From Paramarasmius palmivorus (taxonomy: Eukaryota; Basidiomycota; Agaricomycetes; Agaricales; Marasmiaceae): a stretch of 54,897 nt of DNA. Shown one piece after another: positions 11,960 through 23,970 of the stretch. A model generated the notes under the pieces. The model did no database searches and was not told where the DNA came from. It was given only the letters and a program-made list of their open reading frames with translations. The stretch spans positions 1-54,897 of the forward strand of contig JAYKXP010000229.1 of NCBI GenBank assembly GCA_037176845.1, in the 5' to 3' direction. Each line of letters opens with the position of its first letter. Position 1 is the stretch's first letter. Made by a program: the position numbers and the translations under genes.

Positions 11960-13290
11960 TCAATCCCTCGACCCACTGCCCTGTCCAACACCAGCACTAG
12001 CACTAGCACCACCTCCACCACTCAAATCAGGCAAATTGGACTCATAAGTCGGAGGAATCTCATCCCTCGCAGAGCCAGCATCCCTATGTACCAAAGGTCC
12101 TTCCGCGAGGTACGCACGATACTGCTCCCCAAACTCCTTATCTGGATTCGCCACTGGAAGTGATGTTGCGCCGAAGCCGATCCAGAAGGTTGGGAGTACT
12201 GCGATGGTGCAGGCGTTGACGCTAACATCCTCCTTTCGTTCGGCGGACCGTTTCCGTTGTTGTAGTACGTGTACAACGAGGAACCGTACGGTGCAGGTTG
12301 GTTAGGATGGTGTTGTGGGACAGGTATACCCTTGGCTAGTTGGCCTGCAGACATCCCCGCTCCAACACCGCCGGAGTGAGACGAACGCGAGGTGCTGTAG
12401 TCGGCAGACTAGGTTCAAGGGACGGATGCCTCCAATCGCCGGCACCTGTCATGGCGCCTGTATGATGGCAGTCCGTGGTTGTAGGCGATTGAGATGGCGG
12501 TCCATATGGGTTCGGGAAGGTTGTTTGGCTGGGGTATGGTGATTGTCCATGTCCATGGCCTGGAGAGAACAAATGGTATGGTGAAACGACGCCTCCGCCA
12601 ACGGAAGAGGCCTTGAGATGGATGCCCATCCCGTCGTCTTCGGTGTCGTCGATGGGGATTTTGGGGAGTGTTGGTGCGCCTGGTGGACCTCGTCGGCCTG
12701 TTTCGGTTTAACGTCGTTAGCACCACCCAAAATAACCCAGAAAAAAGAAGGGGCAAAAGGAACACGCACTCAAAACACCTCCACCTCCAGGTCTTTGACT
12801 CATTCCTGCTGCACCTCCCGAGGAAACAACCCTATCGGATCAAAGTTCCCATCAAACTCTTCTATAGCCTTCCGGAGTCTCCAGCCCTAGTATCCCCAAA
12901 CAGCTGACGCAAAGAGGATAGCTAGATCTGCGACACGGCCTACGACTCCGTCTGTGTTGTCGTTATCCGATGAGAAGTTGCCGGAGGAGGCAGGGGAGTA
13001 GAGTCGTACTGGCTTCGACGATTACTGTTTGGGTTTGACCATCTGGGTTGGCGATACTGCATTGGTGTGATGTGTGAGTAGTTATGAACACAAAAAGAGA
13101 GGGAAAGGGACGTACACGGTAGTAACCTGTGTAACAGTTGTCTGTTGAGTCGTCAATGTACTCGCCGTGCTTTGTTCTGTCGAAGGAGGTGTAGTCTCGC
13201 TGCTACTACCATTTCCAAACCGGTATTGATGTTGGTATCTGTAGGAGGCTGGGGGATGTCGATGGAGGTACAGTTCTATGAACGCTTCGG
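11960..13290 (-). pseudogene. Decayed copy B of the membrane-protein gene at 46.0-47.7 kb
   Basis: The segments are colinear with the parent: STASTLTTQQTTVTQVTTV-like sequence near 13120-13200, GGGVVSPYHLFSPGHG near 12540-12600, TGAMTGAGDWRHPS near 12430-12480, YNNGNGPPNERRM near 12230-12280, and NPDKEFGEQYRAYLAEG with IPPTYES to the stop at 11960. The frame shifts at least twice, near 12380 and 12160. Unlike the parent, copy B reads straight through the TGAGDWRHPS region, so it preserves a frame the parent has lost. It is followed by a dead tRNA-Glu. A hAT-like element lies just beyond its 5' end. Confidence 0.8.
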
Positions 13291-13332
13291 TAGAGTAATG
13301 TTCAAGTTGTGGTCACGCGGCGGAGTTCGAAT

Positions 13333-14447
13333 CCCAGTGAAAAGTCGGTCTGGTCGGAGCGACTGAGACCGGTTCCCAGCGATCGGCTCGTGACGATCGC
13401 TGCGACTCGCTGAGACTGGCTGTCAGTCGAAATTCTGCACTAAGGGAAATGGTTTTCTGGCGACATCGACTGCAGTTGTGCTGGTTGGGCTAATATTCTA
13501 TTTCCATCGCTATCGTACGATTTGTATACAGCTCGCCTAGGGCATTTCCTTTGCTTCATTTTCACTCGATACCAATCGATCTCATTAGATATATCAATTG
13601 AATATATTCTTGTTTATAGTATACTACTCTACAGGAATCGACGATAGTAGGAAATAGGTAACGCAAAGCGTCGTCGCACGCCTGGCACAATATCTCGCCG
13701 CCCGCCCACTCGTATCCGCCTCGCTGATGCACCTCGCCCTTCTCAGCCCATCTGAATAGATCGTTTCCGACGAGAGACGTCCCTGAAGTACGCGTTAACA
13801 CCGTTGTCAACGCGCCAATGATAGTAATCACGCACCTTTGATGAATCTTCTTCTCCGGGTTCCTGTTGCATCACAAGGCTTCTTGAGGCGTATTTATCGA
13901 GCGAGAGAGGTATCTGCAAGGAACGTAGTTGGAAGTGAGTAGCATGAACACGACGCGACAACGCAAGGCTCACCAGCACTAGTCTCAATCGTCTAGTCGT
14001 CCTAAGGGTGTTATCAATAAAAGCGAGGTGAGTTGGAAGGTAGTAGAGTGATATTAGTAGTGCGCACCTTCTTCCAGTAAGTCTCCATGGCGTCTAGAAT
14101 TCGGAGGGTTGGCATGAGAGGGAAAGATGGTAGTCGAGAGGAAAGAAGGCAAGTTCGCCTGACACGTCACACTGTCGGACTTATGAAATTTTCAGTAAAC
14201 TGAAAATCACGAGAACAAAAAGAAAAATCAGAAATGCCCCAGTAACCAATAATCTACTCACTTCGGTTGATATTGACTTGATCCAAACGAAAGGGAATGA
14301 AGAAACAAACAAGTTGTATTCGATGGACTGTTTACCATCTGGCGTCATCGATTGAGCCGAAAACGAGGTCGATGACAGCCAGTCTCACACGATTGCCTGA
14401 CGTTTGAGCCGCTCTGAGCCGATCCGACCAGACTCACTTTTCACTGG
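13333..14447. mobile_element. Non-autonomous hAT-like DNA transposon, 1.1 kb
   Basis: The left end is CCCAGTGAAAAGT with GTCTGGTCGGA just inside. The right end is its inverted copy, ACTTTTCACTGG preceded by TCCGACCAGAC. An 8-bp target-site duplication, GTTCGAAT, lies at 13325-13332 and 14448-14455. The empty site is visible in block A at 6811-6830 (GGCGGAGTTCCAATGCC). CAGTG-type ends with an 8-bp duplication are typical of the hAT superfamily. Subterminal GATCG/GACTCGCTGAGAC-type repeats flank the ends. No transposase is encoded, so it would need a helper. The interior carries what looks like a captured gene fragment. Confidence 0.8.
13630..14095 (-). pseudogene. Gene fragment captured inside the hAT-like element
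   Basis: On the minus strand, MPTLRILDAMETYWKK near 14050-14095 ends at a GT donor (GTGCGC). Further on come IPLSLDKYASRSL, DYYHWRVDNGVNAYFRD and, in another frame, KGEVHQRGGYEWAGGEILC. These look like conserved protein segments, not transposase, and are split by at least one frameshift near 13745. I cannot name the source gene. Capture of host exons by a non-autonomous transposon fits, but the fragment could also be an unrecognised part of the element. Confidence 0.4.
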
Positions 14448-16257
14448 GTTCGAATGCCTGATGCCGGAATGTGCCGAAGGCGATATCGATATCATCGATT
14501 ACGAGTCTAGACCTTCGGATTTTCTTTTCCTCTGGAGCTGTTCCTTCATGATCCCCTTCCACTACTTCACGGTCGGTACTATCGACTCGGGAAACAAGTC
14601 GCACCAGGCAGATAAAATCCGTACCGTTCTAGGTACCAGGATAGATGCTATTGTGAGTCGACGGTGAACTGACTCTGGGCTGCAGAACAATTCTGGAAGC
14701 AACTGTGATTGCAGCTTTTCTTGACGATATTGATCTCACGTACTAATAGGAGACTCAAAAACGATATAACCATGTCGTTATCATCGGCTGTAGCAGATAA
14801 CGAGTCATTAGAATGATATAACCCGTTTGCCAGTGCCAGCTTCGATCTTGCAAATCGTCTTCAGTCGATGAGCTGTTCTCCCCGTTAACACCGCGGTTGT
14901 TGGACACATCGAGCGCCCAGTTCCCGTCCGTCCGCATCATAGTAATATTTACAGCGCTGGGCAGACACCGCACCGTTGACAATACGTGAAAGGTTCTACA
15001 TGGTCTAGGAGAAGTAACCTCTAGATACCTATTCACCGCGTTGTTCAATCCTTCTCCACATTGCGGATCTATCAGCAAAAGCACTTAAACAAGCGTCAAT
15101 ACGGCATCGCTCTGCAGTTGGCTGTGTCAAAGATTGACACACACCCACAATAGTGGTTCGTGGTTACCTTCTATTGACGACGAAATGGCTGAGTTACCTA
15201 TCTAGTGTTTGACTGAACTCGGTAAGTGATGCCTTTTCCATCACATTGACAGACCAAACCGCGAGCTAACTTGACCTGCCTCTATCATGATCGACAAACG
15301 TATCATTGGCAGCCTTGCTCACTTGAGCACCGGAATTGACAATCCCCCAGCTATATGTGACTCCCTATACATTGGAATCATCACTCGGTCATTTTCAATT
15401 CAATGTTGCACATCCTCCAGTACTCGAAACTCTCATGCCGCGGAGTATCAAGATCAGATCGAAATACACGAATAAATGATCGCTCGGGGATGTAGGGATT
15501 CGTCGTGTAGGGTACTCGATGCAGATTAGCGCATGCTCCTGCTTCGTAGTAGCCGGTATGCAAGGTTGGCACTGAAATGCAATTAAACCAGCCACAGAGG
15601 TAAGTGCGAATCGTGCGCCGAGCTACCTGATCTGACGATCATTCTTGAACTCGATGATAGGGTGAAGTTTGAACAGTGGTGGGTATATTGACTGCTGATT
15701 CTGAAAGTTTCTCATGAATGATTCTTTGCTTTTTTGTATAGCAGTCATCACGTATCTGTGACTTAAAGGCCAACATGTCAAAGGACGACTCTCTATCCTC
15801 CCCCCCGCGCAATATCCAGATACTTCACTATTATATCGCCTATTATGTCTAGTTCTCATCTCGATCTTGGTGATACGTTCGGAGTGCTTTTAATCGGGGT
15901 CATTATCTCGTCTTGGTACGTATCTTTTCTGCTCGTATACTAGTGACCAATGACTGCCACATCTCCAGTCTCTACGGGGTCACATGCCTTCAAGCCTGGT
16001 CGTATTTTTGGAACTGTAACGACCGCCTTCTGATTCGAATTGTGGTCAGTCTAACGCACAATTCTTTCTAAACTCTACCAAACTGACGGACTAGGTCTCC
16101 TGCCTTATGTCTGTTCTGTGTTCATCCATCGCAAGGATACGTGCTCATGACTGCACAGTGCATTCGGAACGTTACATGAAATATTGTGCAGCCACATAGT
16201 ATACTACTACCTAGCCGACAATTTCTCCAATCCAACGGCCCTGAGAAACTTTAACTG
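14448..16257 (+). pseudogene. DUF6534 gene remnants, second unit
   Basis: The first part repeats the 6.8-7.5 kb unit: degraded exon 6 near 14965-14981 (one base short, donor lost), an exon 9-like piece ending at the GGTAAGTG near 15230, and an exon 12-like piece near 15298-15345 (IGSLAHLSTGIDN). It is followed by a clean 5' end: exon 1 at 15845-15915, exon 2 at 15969-16044 (LYGVTCLQAWSYF), 14-nt exon 3 at 16095-16108 and exon 4 at 16159-16257 (GTLHEILCSHIVYYYLADN), all in frame. Nothing matching exon 5 onward follows. Positions 16021-16259 match 24150-24388 with one difference, introns included. Confidence 0.78.
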
Positions 16258-16585
16258 GTGATAGGGCGTTCGTTAACTTTACGTACAGGAGCAGTTAATT
16301 GATGCACCTAGAATAGCTAAGTGTTTTTCAGAACAGTACAATGCGGAATGGAGACGTGCCATAGTAACATAGCTAGCTGATAGAGGCTTCGTGGCACAAA
16401 GGAGGAGTGTAGCATCTGTCGAGCCAGCAAGAAGGCGTATTCAAGACATTGTTTCGGCGATATGATGCATCCAGGTTCTTGCTGGCACCTGGATTGAGTC
16501 TAGAATCGATGGATAGGGAGCTGAAGCGATGTGTTTACGGGTCAACAACGTTTACTCGTCCTATCCAACTACTTTTGCCATTTCA

Positions 16586-19448
16586 CTACCAATCTGAATC
16601 AAAATCAAGATCCTCAGGCTCCGCAATTGGAAACCACTCGATAAACTCTTTCGCAGACACTTCTTTACCCTCCTCTATGAAACCGGTATTCACCATAATC
16701 TCTCCCCTGCTCACAATCTTTATCGGCATCTCTATCTCTGGACCCAAAGATACCACTGGGGGAATGGGGTTCTGTCGCAGGCGATGAGCAAAAACAGCCA
16801 TAATCAATACTCAACTTTACGCACCGTGTCTAGTACCTTAATGATGTTCTCGTAGATGTTTGATCCGCCAGCCATCTGAACAAAGATGGACATGTAGATG
16901 TTGTTGACTTCCCATTCCAGAGAAAGTGGGTCTTCAGGATTTGTCTTAGTGACCTTTCCAGCTCGTGCGGTGTCGGATAGCATGGCTTTGAAAAAGTCTT
17001 TGACAGTTTTGATGTCTTGAATGATAACTTTAGGTTCTTTCGGAAGGAACCTGAATCCTTGAAGCCGAGATGCATCAAGCCATGCTTTTTGCATGAATTT
17101 AGAGTCGTGTTGGAGTTTCTCAGCCTGAAAAAATCATCAGAAAATGTTGCTTTGAATGTAATGGAAGCTACCTGGTCATGGCAACCTTGCCCAATGCGCC
17201 TCTGGAATATTGAATCTCCCACCTTCAAGTAGGAGAGATCGTTATCAAAGGAACGTAGCCAACGTACCACATATCCCAGTAAAAACCTTATCAGTGTTTG
17301 CTGAAGGCTGGGGTAGAGGGATAAGTCTCGCTCAACACCGTAGATTGGCCCCCGCATCGCATGTCGATATTGATTGGACGAGAGGGCCTCTGGGAGTTCT
17401 TCGTCGGCCTTATCGAGGTAATCCATGGTGCATGTGATCATAGCTTCACAGAACATCACATAGTACTTCTTTGTATCGATATACCAATGACGAGCCCGAC
17501 CCTTTGAGGTCAAGAAATCGTCGAATGATTTGTGAAGAAGTTGATATGACCCACGTTCCTCAGTGACAAGGCTTCGGAGTTTGTGAAAGGCACTTAGTAT
17601 GCCTGGAGCTTTGTCAGGATCCACATATTTAAGTAGGTCGTGAAGAACGTGGATGGTGCATCGATCATCAGTGATTTTCGAAGGGCTCGCAGCCATGATA
17701 AGTCCTAAAGCTATGCAGATATTCTGCTTGATATCCTCATCCCCTTCCCTCACCAGAGACTCGAGCGCAATCTTGTATAGAGCTGTGAGCGCCTGTAATG
17801 CATTCTTCGGCGGCTCCCGCTGTACGAAGGTCTTCAAACGTTGCTCCACGTTTTCTCCAATGAAGGTGACGACAGTTGCGGCCCAGACAAACAGGCCGCT
17901 GGCGCGCTCTGCCAATCGCTCAACAGCGGTGTATTTTTGAGCGTTGGTCAGGTTATTGAAGCATGAGCGTTCAAAGGATTTGTTGAGAAAATAATGGATG
18001 TCGTCGGTAGTCTCGAGAGATGTGTGGTCGAGGGGAAAGCGGTTAATATGGCCACAATGCTGCAAGGATCGTACAATGTCTTCCTCGGGGCGACTGGCGA
18101 GGACAAAGCGCAAGAACGGGAGTAACCTAAATGCGTCTTTTTCGAAAAGCTCCAACAATTGTTCTCGAAACCTTGTTTCAGCTTGATCTTGACGTGAACA
18201 TTCATCGATCCCGTCAACGAGAATGACAATACGTCCTTCTCTGGCGATTTCCTCGCTCAGGCTCCTGAGAGGGTTGATTAGAAGCTTTTGCACTTGTGTA
18301 GAGAGATCGGTGGTCTCAGCAATCTGAAGACTCCGCTCTACAACTTCTGCGATCGGCTTCCCGAAGCGTTCATCGAAGTTCGCGAGGAGGAAAGCAAGTG
18401 CTTTGACAAACTCTCCAGCGTCGGCGTACTCACTTCGATCAAAGCGTATGAAAGCGGCTAGGCGACTATTGAAGCCGGTTATGAAGGGTGCCGACCAAGG
18501 AGCTCTTGCCGCAGCCAGCAATGCCAGAGATCCATAGAACGGACTGTTCCCCATGGAAAGCCCATTCGAGTATCTTTGTAATCGAAGCTCGGCGGGTGCC
18601 CAGCATGCAATGTGATTTGGGTCGTAAAATATTCCTGGATGGCTTTAGGATCTGGAGTGTCTCCTTTCTCCCTAACAAACATATGAGCATTCGATATACG
18701 TATAACGTGGCAAGGTCTCACGTAGTGACTCGACGGTCCTTCGAATGTCCAGGACTACCACAGTTGTCAATTCAACCTGAGTTTTGAAGAACCGCTCCTG
18801 TAGGCGTTCGAATGCTGCGTTCAGCTCAGAAATCTTCGAAGTACCGTCCCAAAACTCCACGACTTGGCCTTTAATGTCATTTGTTATTACATTTTCCATT
18901 CAATTGCCAAACACACTTACGGAGACGCCCTTGGAACATATATTTTGAGAGAAACACAAAGCATTCCTGGGATTGACGAACTATCGCTTCAAATAATTCG
19001 GAGAAATCGCCTTCGTGATTTAGTGCCTTTTTGTCGACTGCGATTTCGTATGTTTCGATCATGACATCGTATAACGCAACCACAGCCTTATCCTTCTCGT
19101 GCTGAGCCTTGACGACCTTTATCCGGCATCAGTCTCCAAAGAGTAGTCATGAATGTCAGTGGAATACTGTACCTGCCATATGCCAGAGACAACCATGAAA
19201 GCAGCTCGGGCGATCTCATTTGCCTAATCGAAAGCAACGGTTCGATGAATACTTTGCGCCGTGAAGCAGAAATGCCTACCTCTGATAATTTACCCAAGAC
19301 CTCAAGTATTGTGTTAGTGGGTTCTACGAGCTTCTCCACTTTGTCGTTCCTGGCCCTACGATCACGGACTCCTGCTTCGAAGTCATTTTCCCCCGCAGTG
19401 ATGTTTGCTTGCATAGTAATGGCGAGATGGGCTCCTTGTTGCCGTAGA
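16586..19448 (-). pseudogene. NACHT-domain STAND (NLR-like) protein gene, frameshifted
   Basis: Exons on the complement: 19280-19448, 19173-19223, 18921-19116, 18722-18868, a long exon from 18671 to 17172, then 16825-17124 and 16586-16771. Introns are 47-56 nt and phases agree. The N-terminal part is helical (VVKAQHEKDKAVVALYDVM), as in fungal NLR-like proteins. The P-loop ISGIAGCGKSSL lies near 18500-18540, Walker B VILVDGIDEC near 18200-18235, and SRPEED near 18080. After NACHT comes a winged-helix-like stretch, then a tail ending DLDFDSDW. Two +1 frame changes, near 18605 and 18470, bracket the P-loop exon part, so a full protein cannot be read: pseudogene or assembly error. STAND proteins act in non-self recognition and cell death. 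No WD40, ankyrin or TPR repeats are visible. The true N-terminus is unresolved. Confidence 0.8.
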
Positions 19449-19468
19449 CTGTTGTGATGTATATTCAT

Positions 19469-22400
19469 TCTACGTTCTAGGGCTATACTTACTGAGCAAT
19501 TGTCTGATCTCAGAAATCATGAGCTCACACCTTGTCCATCACCGCATTCATCAAACGGGATCTCAATGCCAGCCAGAAGTGTATCCCACCAAATTGTATG
19601 ATACCGAAAAACCTCGAGCATTAGTACTGGCGATTCTGTTAAATTCCTTAAAATCGATTAGCCTCTATGAGAGGAATCAGTGACGAGGAAGTTACATATG
19701 AATGTCTTTCCATGTAGCTCGTCCTGTCTCTGCGGGAGCGACCGAAGATGTCTTGTGTACTCGACCAGCTGACCTAATACGAATAAAAACTTTCTTCTTC
19801 GTCATGCTGGTCGGGAATCCTTGAATTGTAAGCTCTGAGAAGTATACGTTCAGAAAACCGAGTTTGTATTTGCGATGGTCATATCACTTGCCAGTGGCAT
19901 GAAGATCGACGGTGGCCATTGGAATATCTGGCCAACTTGACTCAGTAAGTAGAAGGCAGAGGGCTCCTCGTACCGAAATGGATGGGAGATGACTGAAGAG
20001 AGCCGGTACATGCACTTTCCGCATGTCCCGCCGGACATCTCCGCAGAAACATGTGATCATTCACAAGGCGACGCCATCGATGGGGGGTTGCAACACTTTC
20101 CTTGATTGTAACGGCGATGCTCTCATCATGACAGGCTCAGTGATTGGTACCCCACCGGACCGCCTTGATTCAGGCGGAAACTGCATGTTTTTCAACGATC
20201 ATTAGCCGATGAAATTTTGAATGGCTCTCCTGTCATCAAGATTGGCCTCATTGTCCCTTCGCCATTCACTCAGTAAACACGAAGCACAGAAGACGGTTCA
20301 ACGTTGGGTAATAGAGGAGGCATGTCATTTCTTGAACTGAGGAGATGTGGGGTTCACTAAGGATGTCAATATATCAATATCTTCGTGGCGGTCACACGGC
20401 CAGACATTGGCACAGTGCGTTGCTATGCCCCATATGAAGGGAAAATGATATAACTTACGAAGAATACGATGATCAAAGCCGCAGTTTCTGTAGTATATGA
20501 AACGTTGGGCTTCGGTAATCTCTCGTAGAGAATGAGCAAACTTGCAGTCCTCGATGCCATGAGAATGGAGCCCTTATAATGGCACCTTTGACTCTCAGGA
20601 CTGAGCCACTTTATTGTTAGATTGTTGATATCATTTTAACGAGAACCCAATTAGCAAAACGTACCTCGTTTACCAGTGTACTGGTCAGCTCGTAAGATTG
20701 CCTTGAAATGACATCCTGCCCGCTAGCTCACTTGAGAATTCCTTGAGAATTCAGATTATCTTTCCGTGCGATGAGAAAACGAAGCGAACGTGCCTTCTTT
20801 CCCACAGCGAGCACTTTGAGAAGGATCTGGTGACACCTATAGAGGATTCAGCTTTGGATAAAACACCAGTATCTCGTTATGAGTACCGCTACGAAGACTT
20901 ACTGAGCGAATTGGAATATTGGTACTTACCTTCTCATATAACCAAGCCTGATGTATCATTCACTCTGAGCGAATGAAAGATATTTGGAAGGCGAATGTGG
21001 TGTCCTGGTGTGTTGTCGTGAGGCATTCCCTGGATAATCAAAGTGTGGGATAGGGTTAGGGCATTGGATCTTTTCCGTATTCGCGAGGATGAGTGCGGAC
21101 AGATCAGTAGGATATGGTGACATAGTTCCCGAGCACCTATTTGAAAACTAAGCTATCAGACCGAGAAACGAGTCAGCGGAATTCATAGGAAAAGGTAATT
21201 CCTAGACGCACCGATACCTCTCGACGAGTCTGTCAGGCTAGGCATCCAGAACAGCGTTCTTCTGCGCCGGGAAAGGAGTGAGAAGCTATAGGATTTAATA
21301 ATATTGTCATTGAGGACGTACCTTAGCTTCCCAGGCGCGCTCGTCGAAGGATGAATAGGCGGTGGTGTGATGATGGTAGTAATCATGGGAAGGGAGATTC
21401 ATGGCGTCAATTGATAGCGCTTAATTTGACCCTAACCCCAACCTGATGTACATGACAAATCGAGACTGTCCTCAGACTTCTTCACCGACGACCTCAGCAA
21501 TCTCAATATTTCGCGAGCGTTTTATACCCCGAAGACTTTACGAGCGGAGTTATATGAGAGAAAGATATACTTGTGGAGAATTTCAAGGCGGATGGGTGGT
21601 TGGAAATTATTCCGCATGATGGATTATCTGGTGAGTCAAGCCTTTTCTTCCCTGGACATCTCATTCACTAACCCTCTAATGGCCTGGAAACCGTCTCTCT
21701 AGCACTCATTAACCACGGAAGTTGACGCCGCTCTCACTCCCGATACACTCATCTGCGCCCTGAATTGACAAGAATACACCGGACAGCCACCAACGAAAGA
21801 ACCAAAACTCCCCACCACCCCACTCGAGGAACTCTCAGCTCGCACTCTCATATCACAATCTTTTGTGAGCTTTGCCGAGGCCTTACTCCGTTACCGTACC
21901 TCCACCCGTCAACTATCCATAGCCATTGTTTAATAGCCTCCGAAATCTTTCACTCAGACCGTTCCCGTATTCAAGCCCAATAACGTCTCCGTCTCTGTCG
22001 CCTTCGAACACAAGGCGCAAAAAGTGATCTATCGCCATATCCACCAACATGAATTCTCCTTTCATCATTCCCCTGCAATATCCAACGCCTCGTCGTCTTC
22101 TTCAATCGCCTTTTCTACAACCATTTCATGTGCGATTGGGGTTCATGGATCCTTTCCCATTGTGTCGGAGGAGGGGCTAATAGGAAGAGAATGGGGAAAT
22201 CGTACCAACCTATTTCATTTGGCCGTAGAAGAGGTAGCTGGCGCGAGTGGTGAGTACCTTTGTGTTTGTAGCTTTATCTGTGACTCTCAATATCTAGTTC
22301 CACTGGGAGTCTACCCAGGACTTGTAGATGGCAAATTCTTCGAAGATATACATTCTCGACTTTCTTCTGCCGTATAAACCACATCCCAGCAGCTCTCGTC

Positions 22401-22768
22401 TACCAACCTGTGAAAACCATTCGAATACACTGTCCAGCGCAGCTTCCTATCCCTTACACCATTCACGACGGCACCGAATGCATCGAACACTTTCGCCTCG
22501 TGTTTACATCAGCCATCGGCCCTTCGCAATTCATTTAGAACCTCGTGCTTGCGGTTCTATGTCATAGACGCTGCCGCGGATACACAAGATTAGGAAAGAG
22601 AAGAATCAAGATCGGCCGATGGAGACTGGCCAACTGGGATCCGAGTATAGCGTTCTCCAGAGAAGTGGATAGGCTGGGCGTGGTCCTTTAGAATGTGGTA
22701 CTATAACTACCAGTTCTACCCAATGCTACCTTTTAATGCTCTAATTTGGGCTCTCGACCAGCTCTTTA
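19469..22768. other. Unassigned region with scattered open segments
   Basis: The N-terminus of the NACHT gene may extend to about 19600 (a segment FGGIHFWLALRSRLMNAVMDK precedes a possible donor). Around 21465-22600 (plus) several protein-like pieces occur, for example ENFKADGWLEIIPHDGLSG before a GTGAGT donor, FPIVSEEGLIGREWGNRT, and VKTIRIHCPAQLPIPYTIH with HFRLVFTSAIGPSQF. They could be exons of one decayed gene. I could not chain them or assign a family. The ORF at 20743-20976 shows no recognisable feature. Confidence 0.35.
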
Positions 22769-23412
22769 ATCACGAAGCGGAGTTCCAATGGTCTCATACC
22801 AAAGTATACCGAAGGTGACACCATCTGTTACGAGTCTAGGCTTTTGATTCTGACACCTTTCTCGGTTCCTCCATGATCCCCGTCCACTAAGTATGATAGA
22901 TGCCATCAGGTGAGGCGAAGCTTCCAGCTGTTGAGTATTTTCCCCATTGACGCCGCTGTTGGACACATCGAGCGCCCAGTTCCCGTTCGTTCGTATCACA
23001 CTGACATCGCGATGCTGGTCCGCGGTCGACTACTGCGCAGTTGATACTTCGTGAAAAGCTCGACCTGTTCTACAAGAAGTAACGTGCTGAGCTCCGGATC
23101 GCTATACATCCCATTGTTCTACCCTTCTACACTCTGCGGATCTATTATGATCTATTGGGGTAAGCATTTGAACGAGTGTCAGTGAAGGATCGCTGATGCC
23201 TTTCAGTTAGCTATAACAGAGATAGGGGCACACCCACGATGGCGCTTCGTAGTTATCGGATATGAAATCCCTGAGCTGCCCGTCTAGTGTGTTGTGGAGA
23301 CGACTGAATTCGGTAAGCTATGCCTTTTCTACCGCATTGACAGACCAGACCTACCTTGACCCGCCCTGTCATGATCAACAAGTTACAGATCGGTAGCATT
23401 GGCGGCCTTGCT
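22769..23412 (+). pseudogene. DUF6534 gene remnants, third unit (tail part)
   Basis: This is the third copy of the repeat found at 6.8 and 14.4 kb, starting AAGCGGAGTTCCAATGG and sharing TTGGACACATCGAGCGCCCAGTTCC. It holds a 25-nt exon 9 equivalent (reading CVVETTEF) ending at the donor GGTAAGCTATG near 23310, and an exon 12 equivalent near 23368-23415 (QIGSIGGLARLSTEID). The other exons are too degraded to place. It precedes the near-complete copy starting at 23971. Confidence 0.65.
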
Positions 23413-23970
23413 CGCTTGAGCACTGAAATTGACAGTTCTGGTTATCTCTCGGTCGTCTTGAATTCAATGTGGCACCAGACTAATTGCCTAGCAGACCCGG
23501 CATATTTTCCGAACACAGTGAACTTTGGTACTCTTCATCAATACTTGGATGTACCCTGATAATTCTCATGTCATGGAGCATCAAGATGAGATCAAAATCC
23601 ACGGATAAATGGTCGCTTGGGGATTCAGCGGTTTATCGTTCAGGGTGCTTCATACAGCCTAGCTCGTCATGTATTGGCCAGTATGCAAGATTGGTCCTGA
23701 AATACAATACCCCGACACATAGGTAAGTGCGATCTGTGCGCCAAGGTACTCGAGCGGACGATATCTGTACGGGTATATTGATTGCTGGTTCTGAAAGCGA
23801 TACCCTGCATTTTTATCCTTGTTGGAGCTTCCCGCGAATGATTCTTTGCTTTTTGCTTGGCGGTCATTACGGATCCGTAACTTGAAGACGAAATAAAGAC
23901 CGGCGTGTCAAAGGGCGACTCCTTCTCTCCCCGCGCAATATCCAGATAATTCACTTCTATATCGGCTGTT

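Noticed and set aside
6809..14460. The repeated GGAGTTCGAAT-CCTGATGCCGG unit as a tRNA-derived SINE
   Set aside because: It resembles a B box only at one site. The repeats continue into recognisable DUF6534 exons, so they are gene duplicates, not a SINE family.
21465..22600. A possible caspase-like or CHAT gene, based on segments such as HFRLVFTSAIGPSQF
   Set aside because: The resemblance is weak and from memory. No catalytic His/Cys context or exon chain could be shown.
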